Part shown: positions 57,700-64,000 of the stretch, one piece after another
Layout: each line of letters starts with the position of its first letter
How positions within the stretch are numbered: position 1 is the first letter of the stretch
From: Drosophila pseudoobscura
Taxonomy: Eukaryota; Arthropoda; Insecta; Diptera; Drosophilidae
Assembly: GCF_009870125.1 (NCBI RefSeq)
Contig: NC_046683.1
Location: forward strand, 50,731,869 to 50,795,868
Direction: 5' to 3'
DNA: 64,000 nt
Program-made: the position numbers and the translations under genes
The notes under the pieces: generated by a model
The model's input: the letters and a program-made list of their open reading frames with translations, nothing else
Database searches by the model: none
Told to the model about the DNA's origin: nothing

Positions 57700-58859
57700 A
57701 TGGAGTTTCCACCATGTCCTCCTTCGCTAAAGTCCATTCAGCACTTCCTGAAGCTGGCCCAGGAGCACGACAATCGCGACATTGTGATCGCCTATTGGGC
57801 AAGAATTTAGTGAGTACCTTTGTTTTTTTTTTTACAAAACGAATATTAATTGTTTCATCTACTGTGCAGTGCTCTGCAAGTAGGCCTAAAGGCCTCCACG
57901 CAAACCGGGGAGGAGACAAAGCTTCTGCTGGGTAAGCGAAAACACAAATACGCAAATTGCAATTATGACTCATCCGTATTTGTTTTGGGTTTCCCTACGG
58001 CTCGCAGCTATTATGGATTGGTTGGAGCTCATGAAGAAGCAGCATGCCGACAACGAGGCCTTGACCCACGAAGTGCCTGCCCAGGCACACATCGAAAACT
58101 ATGCTCTGAAATTGTTTCTTTACGCCGATAAACAGGACCGTGAGGAGAACTTTGGCAAGTGAGTTTCAAGTCCTGCATAATTGACCCCGGTTACGGAAAA
58201 TAACGTTCTCCGTTTTCAGAAATGTAGTAAAGGCCTTCTACTCCAGCGGTGTGCTCTATGATATACTGCAAACCTTTGGGGAACTGAGCGAGGAGGCAAT
58301 GCAAAATCGCAAGTACGCCAAATGGAAAGCCGCCTACATACACAACTGCCTGAAGAACGGCGAGACACCCATACCCGGTCCCCTGCCCGATGACGACGAC
58401 GAAGCTGAATTTGCTGAAGACAATCTATCCCCTGGAGGTAATGGCGGTAATGGCGGGGCTAGTAGCTCTGCAATCACGCCACCCGAAAATGAAGCCGCAG
58501 CCTTCCAGCCCGAACCGGTGCAACCGCCCACTCCGTCGTCACCGACATCCAATATAACGCCTCCCACTGCCGAGGAGGTGCTTAATAATCCGAACAAATT
58601 GCCCAGTCCTCCGGTCGATGAGGAAAAGCCAGGAGGTTTTGAGCCATACGTGCCCACAGCGCAGCCAAATCCGGCCATCGCTGCCACCATTTACCAGCCC
58701 ATTGTACCGGCTGTTGGCGTACACATCACTCCAGATCAGATGATCACAGCGCAGAAGTATTGCAAATACGCGGGCAGTGCCCTCAACTACGACGACGTGA
58801 CTACGGCCATTGAAAACCTGCAGAAGGCATTGAAGCTGCTCAGCACTGGCTCCGAGTAA
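57700..58859 (+). CDS. Vta1: Vta1/LIP5, Vps4 activator in the ESCRT-III pathway
   Basis: Four exons: 57,700-57,809, 57,870-57,931, 58,008-58,158 and 58,220-58,859, in phase, giving 320 aa. The N-terminal two MIT modules bind ESCRT-III/CHMP proteins (KSIQHFLKLAQEHDNRDIVI, YALQVGLKA, NVVKAFYSSGVLYDILQTFG). An acidic, Pro-rich linker follows. The C-terminal VSL domain (ITPDQMITAQKYCKYAGSAL, NYDDVTTAIENLQKALKLLS) binds and stimulates the Vps4 ATPase. The protein works in multivesicular body sorting and membrane scission in the cytosol. The ATG at 57,700 is in good context. The start agrees with the family N-terminus. Confidence 0.95.
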
Positions 58860-59532
58860 GAGGACCCTCACATATATAGATGTAATGCACTGATGTTATA
58901 GCTTAGAGCACGCACTTTTGACCAGTATAATACCCATAACTATAATCTCCACTGAAATTGTGAGTTGCTAATTAATTACAAATACATTTAAAACGACTGA
59001 CGTTGGAAAATTTAATTTTAAATATGAGTTGTTCAAATTTATTAAAATTGTTTCTAAAAGGATGGCGCCGCCATTGAATGCGCCGTAATTTCAATTATAT
59101 TTCGACTATATTGGCTGCCGTGTCCGAGACGAAGTTGGAGTTTGAGTGCGAGTACAACTTGATTTTGATTTGATTTATGCTTGAATGTGTAACTAGTCGT
59201 CTCGTCTGGTCTTTGTCATTGTCTTTATAATGTAGCTCTACTATTACTCATATAGTTATTAGTTAATATCGTTTTCCATTCTATATATATAATATTTCTG
59301 CATATGATAATTGTTTGGCACCAAAGTGAAACATGAACATGAATTTCGATTTCCCTAGAATGATGATGTGAATGAATTTCTAACCCGAAGATTGTGCGCC
59401 AATCGTTTTAGAATTCAACTTAAAGTGCTACAAAAAAAGCTGTTTACAGGTGTGTGGCAATGAATGTGTGGATTGGATCAATGAATCAGTGAATGACTAT
59501 GATACTATGATTGCTATAATCGCTGGCAGCCT
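58860..59532. other. 3' intergenic DNA between convergent Vta1 and NACHO-like genes
   Basis: AT-rich, holding the two 3' UTRs. I see no further gene. Confidence 0.6.
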
Positions 59533-61298
59533 CTAATCTTGCTTGACGCCGTTCGCTGGTGCTTGAGTGGCCGCCGCCATTTCATCCTGCAGGCGGGCAG
59601 TCTGATACCAAACCACCAGTCGGCCCCCCAGCATGAAGGTGAACACCAGCGCGGGTCCAGAGCGCTCGAACGGGTCACTGACCATCCAGTGCTGGTAGAT
59701 TCCCAGCAGCATCAGCACCAGCAGCGTTACATTGGCTACGTTCTTGACTTTATCTGTGGTAAAAACACAAATATTAGTGACGTATTCTCTAGTGTCATTC
59801 TTTGCTCTACTTACGATAGGGAATCAGCGCCATGGCCAGTCCGCAAACGATCTCCAAAATGCCAATTGTGCGTCGATACCATTTCGAGGGGATTTTCACT
59901 CCAAAAAGGGCAGTAAGTGGAAATACTTTCGCATACTTAACGTACTCTGTGCGCTGAAATTGGGAGGGAAATAGAATATGAGCATGGGGATATAATTAAT
60001 CATTCCTAGAACCGAACCCCTCAGTGGCATATATTTCGACCAGCCCAGCAGAAGGCAGTGCAGCATGTTTATTTTTAAATGAAAACAAACTTTTCTTTTT
60101 GTCAAATTTTTATAGAAACATGTGTGCTTGTAAGTATGTATGATTGTGTTTTATTTGGCATCGGCTGTCCCCCCAAGCCAAGTGTTTGTGGTAATACGAA
60201 GGTAATTACACGTTTGGGAATTGCCACAGAGATTCTTCAGACGAAAATATTTCTAAATTAACATACCCTACCAAACAAAATGATAAAAGACATGAGAAAT
60301 GAAAGTAAAATGGCGCGAGACCAATGCAATGCCAAATCGAAAACATTCGTATAAAAACAAATGCATGATATACAACCATACATATGTAAGTATATATAAG
60401 TAAAATCCGAATATATGTACATACATATGTACGTACCTAAATTTTATTTGGGAGTGAACGTCATTTGGGGTAGTTCTGAGGCATTGTTTGCATTGTGGCA
60501 TGCAAAGAATTTAGTAATGAAAATTATAACTATGGGGGTGGGGCTTACTTTTTTACAGAAGGTAAACAAATAAATAAGCAACAACTTCTATACCATAAAT
60601 CTTTCAGAAGTCTATGATTTATATGTATACATATATGTATGTATACATAGCAAGGTGAGAATTGTTATTATTGAAAATATTCACAGAGATTTTGCATTTC
60701 CTCAAACCTCTAAATTCCAAAAATTCAAATATTATTCGGCCTCCATGACTGAAATCTGCCAAATATCTTTCTCATTAGGCGTTACGCTTAGATCTTTACT
60801 CAAACCACAAAGCTATTTGGATAATAAAATCATATATTTTCAGATTTCTTGAAATATCTTTGAAGAACATTGTGTTTATGAAAATTTGAATGCCAAAGTT
60901 TGGCATTGATTTGGGTCGAGTTCAATGCCCATTAGACAGTCATAATCGTATTTATAAGTAGAATTCTATTATGAGTTTCTTCTCAGTGCATTTCCATTTA
61001 TATAAGAGCTCTTTTAGAGACATAGGGATGAACTTTATAATGCATCGCTTGATCTGGAGTAGGGCCAGTGGAAGTACATCCACATATAATGAAAAATCGA
61101 TGAGCCGCAGCGCACATGCCGCCTAAGGGAAATGGAACCCCAACCCCTGAAGAGCGTTAGAATCGATTTTCCACTCACCAAATCCTTGTAGAGATCCTTG
61201 CTGATGGCTGGCGTCAGCTTCAGGGTTCCGACAAATATGAAGAACAGTCCGAGCAGTACGGAGAGGCTCTTCAGCACAATCGTGTTGGATGTGGGCAT
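59533..61298 (-). CDS. TMEM35/NACHO-like ER chaperone, apparent frameshift
   Basis: Minus-strand exons: 61,298-61,179, 59,953-59,814 and 59,753-59,533. The product aligns with TMEM35A (NACHO), the ER protein that assists nicotinic acetylcholine receptor assembly: VLKSLSVLLGLFFIFVGTLK followed by LTPAISKDLYKDL, then GILEIVCGLAMALIP, then VKNVANVTLLVLMLLGIYQH. There are four hydrophobic segments. Exon 2 should leave one base before the junction, but it leaves two, because CCCC (59,817-59,820 with 59,821 on the plus strand read as GGGG) has one C more than the expected Ile-Pro-Tyr reading. As written, translation stops right after the junction. The total of 481 nt is one over a multiple of three. 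TMEM35B is the alternative family assignment. Intron 1 is 1.2 kb. Confidence 0.8.
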
Positions 61299-62206
61299 CT
61301 TGTGCGGTCTGCTTCTGCTCTCCAACGATTTATCGGTAAACACCCTTGGTGGATGGTATGGCTTTTCCTATCTTTAATATATTTATATAGGTATGTATCC
61401 CGAATATATATTATTCACAAGGGGGACAGGGCAGCAAGTGTGGGGCGCGCGCGCACCTCTCGAAGGGGTTGGGGGGCGTAGTTCACTGGGATCCCATATA
61501 CTCGTACAAACAGCACCCTAAAAAAATACACCGGTCGCTAAATTTAGCCCACGTCGCAGCTTTTTCGTGCCGAACGGAAAAGTACAACAGCAACAGCAAT
61601 TTCAAGCAGAAATTTGAATGTTTTGCAAACCGCTTTTTGTAGTATGTATAATTTTATGAATTCCTTTTCTGCGGCGTTCCTGAGCGTTTTCTCGGCTGCT
61701 GTTCCTCGTCCAAACGGCACGGCGCGCTCGCGTTCGAAAAGAGACTGAGGCGCGGACCAGTTGCAAAGTTTATTTCGGCAGCATCCGAAGCAAAATGTCA
61801 GAAAATCAATATAGTACATAGATATGCTCACATGCTCGGTCGGTGCTCGCAAGTAGTAGGGCGACGCGATTCTGCCTCTCAGCAGCAGCAGCAGCAGCAG
61901 CAGGGAGAACGGCAGCTGGACTGTATGTTTAGGTGGTTGGGAGGTTGGGTGGTGGCAATGGCACTGGTGGTGGTTGGTTGGAAAACTGTCGTAATTAAGG
62001 CCGAAGACCCCGGCTACCCCGACACAGTAAGAGCGACACAACCCTTAAGGAGCACAAGCAAAACAATCATTAAATGACAAGAGAAATATGTATATTCAGA
62101 AGGTACTTAAATTTTTACTTAATCTACTGGTAATGAAGGTGATTTTACAAATCGGTCATCCAACGATTTTGCTATATTGCATTTCGAAATCAAACCCCTA
62201 GCATCC
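61299..62206. other. Intergenic DNA between the NACHO-like and CBF-beta genes
   Basis: It contains an alternating GCGCGCGCGC tract near 61,446 and a (CAG)8 run at about 61,879-61,902. An 81-codon plus-strand ORF (61,832-62,077) is mostly this poly-Gln and a hydrophobic stretch; I do not support it as a gene. It probably includes the NACHO promoter and the CBF-beta 3' UTR. Confidence 0.5.
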
Positions 62207-62848
62207 CTACCATCCCATCGGTCCACCCGGCATCCCGGGTCCGCCACGCCGAATGTGGTCCTCGGGAGGCGTGTGAGGTACGGGATAGATGCGCTTCGAT
62301 TCGTTCATGCGTTGGTTGTAGCTCTCGATCTGTTCCCGCAGCTGGACATCTTCCTGCAGGGCGCGCCCCTCGTCAAACTCCAGTGTGGCGACGCCGTCCA
62401 ATCGATCCAGATCCACCCAGCCGCGGAAGCGCACACAAACTCCGTTCATAATGAAATGAGAGCGGAGATGCACTTTTCCGCGCTCCCGCTCAAAGTCGCA
62501 CTCCTGGTCCTGGGCATAGGGATTGTGGTTGGCATTGAAGTAGAGCTGGACGTTGGTGCCCGATGTGACAAAGGAGAGCTCCGCATAGCCCTTCCGGCAG
62601 TCGTTGACAAATCTCATGCGTCGCTCGTCTATGGCACGCTCCCTGTATCCAGTATAGCGAACCTCGGTCTCTCGACAAAGACGCCGGAACAGCTCATCGC
62701 TATCGTACTTTGATTTCTGATCGGGCACAACTCGGGGCATTTTGAAGATGAAGCGGGGCTTGGGTTGCTCGTACATCGCCATTGCTTCATATGGCGGAAG
62801 CATGCCCGGCATGGCAGCTGCGTCTCCTAGATTTTGATGGTGATGCAT
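62207..62848 (-). CDS. Bro/Bgb: CBF-beta subunit (Brother/Big brother), Runt partner
   Basis: A single 213-aa coding exon. After an insect N-terminal extension (MHHHQNLGDAAAMPGMLPPY) comes the core-binding-factor beta fold: MPRVVPDQKSKYDSDELFRR, EVRYTGYRERAIDERRMRF, FVTSGTNVQLYF, IMNGVCVRFRGWVDLDRLDG and LEFDEGRALQED. It has no DNA-binding domain of its own; it binds Runt-domain factors (Runt, Lozenge) in the nucleus and raises their DNA affinity. The frame continues upstream, but an acceptor (CTCTACTTGCAG) 21 bp before the ATG points to a 5' UTR intron, so the ATG at 62,848 is preferred. Flies have two paralogues side by side, and the sequence alone does not tell me which this is. Confidence 0.92.
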   Translation of the reverse strand: MHHHQNLGDAAAMPGMLPPYEAMAMYEQPKPRFIFKMPRVVPDQKSKYDSDELFRRLCRETEVRYTGYRERAIDERRMRFVNDCRKGYAELSFVTSGTNVQLYFNANHNPYAQDQECDFERERGKVHLRSHFIMNGVCVRFRGWVDLDRLDGVATLEFDEGRALQEDVQLREQIESYNQRMNESKRIYPVPHTPPEDHIRRGGPGMPGGPMGW

Positions 62849-63237
62849 TTTCTTGTTACTGCACTCTGCAAGTAGAGAATATTGACTGAACTCTGTGGAA
62901 ATATTCATGATTATATATACCCTATAAGAAGACCATGGCTTGGTACTTGGTTGTATTGTGCGCTACCTGAAATATTTTATGATTCAATTGAGCAGCTGCG
63001 GTAAGCATACGACAGGTAAATATACAAACAGGTAAACGCGTTAGATCGCAGATAATTGTGGCACTTATACATCTAGTTTTAAAGAAAACAAATGGCTTAA
63101 CGGCCCTTACAACAGTGTTGGTTAGCGCCACAGTAAAACTAAGTGGCAACGATTCTATGTCAGATCAGGTGGCAGCTCTATGCATACAAATCAGCTGCAT
63201 TTTGTATTTTGTTATTAAACTAACAAATTAAATAAGC
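62849..63237. promoter_or_regulatory. Divergent promoter region of CBF-beta and PRCC genes
   Basis: The 390-bp gap between head-to-head genes. It includes the proposed 5' UTR intron acceptor of the CBF-beta gene at 62,869. I see no DRE or TATA box at the PRCC side. Confidence 0.45.
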
Positions 63238-64000
63238 ATGTCTCTTGTTGCTTATGCCGCCAGCAGCGATGAAGAGTCCGAGAATGAAGACGATAACACT
63301 GGGCCACAAGTGGAACTGATAAAACCGCAGTCTACGACGAATACAACAGGAACAGCCGCTCTGCCCGTGAAAGAAAAGCTATTTAATGGTCATATTAGTG
63401 ACGAGGATGATGACTTTGTACCACAAGAGGCGTCCTTGCAGCAGCTAAAAATCACCAGTGGTCGACTGTCGCTAGCCCTACCCAAGCCAAAAGTGGCTTT
63501 TGAGGAGATTCAAGAGGAAGATGTTAACGAACAGGTGACACTCCCGTTTGCCAAGCTGCCCATGCCACGCGCAGCAGCGGTAGGCAAAGTCTTTATAGAG
63601 GAAAAGGACGATGAATTCCTGCACAAAAAGCCCGTGCCAATCGAGGGCGATGCGTTGGAAAAGCCTCCGCCTCCACCAGTCAAAGAGCGTGTTAAGATTA
63701 GCATACCATCGCTGAGGGACTTTTCGGATGTGGACAAGGAAAAGGCAGAGAAATTAAAGAACAAAGACACCAAGCCCAACATGCCCAAGGGATGTGGACT
63801 GTTAAGTCTACTGCCACAAGCAAAGTCTGAGCGTAATTTCGCAAAATCCTCATCAGCAGAGGCTGCAAAACCTACCACGAACACCGCAACTACTCCAAAG
63901 TCAACGAGCACAATGCCACAGCCTCGTGCTACTGCTCCAGCCTTTGTGCCGGATACAGTGAAGCACCGCCGCGCTGCCCACAATACAGAAGGAGTTGATG
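63238..64000 (+). CDS. PRCC homologue, 5' part, runs off the window
   Basis: Starts MSLVAYAASSDEESENEDDN, matching the PRCC family N-terminus (MSLVAYxSSDE), and is open for 254 codons to the end of the window without a visible intron. It has an acidic segment (HISDEDDDFVPQ), a Lys-Pro element (LALPKPKVAFEE), a poly-Pro/basic element (KPPPPPVKERVKISIPSL) and the conserved GLLSLLPQAK motif, then a Thr/Pro-rich linker. Human PRCC is a nuclear protein found with spliceosomes and linked to the mitotic checkpoint protein MAD2B. The conserved C-terminal PRCC domain would lie beyond position 64,000. Confidence 0.9.
   Translation, partial: MSLVAYAASSDEESENEDDNTGPQVELIKPQSTTNTTGTAALPVKEKLFNGHISDEDDDFVPQEASLQQLKITSGRLSLALPKPKVAFEEIQEEDVNEQVTLPFAKLPMPRAAAVGKVFIEEKDDEFLHKKPVPIEGDALEKPPPPPVKERVKISIPSLRDFSDVDKEKAEKLKNKDTKPNMPKGCGLLSLLPQAKSERNFAKSSSAEAAKPTTNTATTPKSTSTMPQPRATAPAFVPDTVKHRRAAHNTEGVD

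Noticed and set aside
61832-62077. 81-codon ORF with poly-Gln and a hydrophobic segment
   Set aside because: Poly-Gln is a CAG microsatellite; the rest lacks bias and sits in the 3' flank of the CBF-beta gene.

Overview
The window is nuclear DNA from a Drosophila-type fly. Evidence: short GT-AG introns of 50-75 nt, strong C/G bias at third codon positions, dense CAG/CA/CT microsatellites, DRE and Ohler-motif-6 promoters, and a gene set I recognise (RpL23A, a Rab34/36-like RabX6, the SR protein gene CG7971/Srrm234, Vta1, a TMEM35/NACHO protein, a CBF-beta Brother/Big-brother protein, a PRCC homologue). From memory this set sits at cytological 62A, Muller element D, of D. melanogaster. The species cannot be named from sequence alone.

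Region 1 (1-36,100) is a gene-poor, low-complexity stretch of about 36 kb. I can support two secreted-protein genes, both with tiny first coding exons and TATA promoters: a Gly/His-rich one at 1,950-2,688 (+) and a Gln-rich N-glycosylated one at 8,433-10,070 (-). I also propose a very small TATA-driven secreted-peptide gene at 19,868-20,187 (-), and two related exon-like segments at 32,871-33,275 (-) that both encode ATLTDDSRR before a splice donor. The rest looks like intron or regulatory DNA full of hexamer and dinucleotide repeats.

Region 2 (36,100-43,700) is compact and housekeeping-like: an axonemal dynein intermediate chain (+), RabX6 (+), a 47-bp tandem repeat, RpL23A (+), then a spliced non-coding host gene whose last three introns each carry a copy of the same box C/D snoRNA, converging on a C9orf78/TLS1 homologue (-).

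Region 3 (43,700-55,700) is a divergent DRE/motif-6 promoter followed by the 11-kb SR-protein gene Srrm234 (CWC21/SRRM2-3-4 family). It has an N-terminal cwf21 exon set, an alternative first coding exon that would replace cwf21, a long RS-repeat exon with an exitron-like internal intron, a candidate poison exon, and two alternative terminal exons, one of which completes the eMIC (microexon-enhancing) motif.

Region 4 (55,700-64,000) has an Mpv17/PXMP2-like membrane protein (-) divergent from the ESCRT factor Vta1 (+), a NACHO-like chaperone (-), a CBF-beta subunit (-), and the 5' part of a PRCC homologue (+) that runs off the end. Two genes, the C9orf78 and NACHO homologues, have an apparent single-base homopolymer insertion that breaks an otherwise well-supported reading frame. 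This may be assembly error. Many products act in RNA processing: the snoRNAs, C9orf78, Srrm234 and PRCC are all tied to rRNA modification or splicing.
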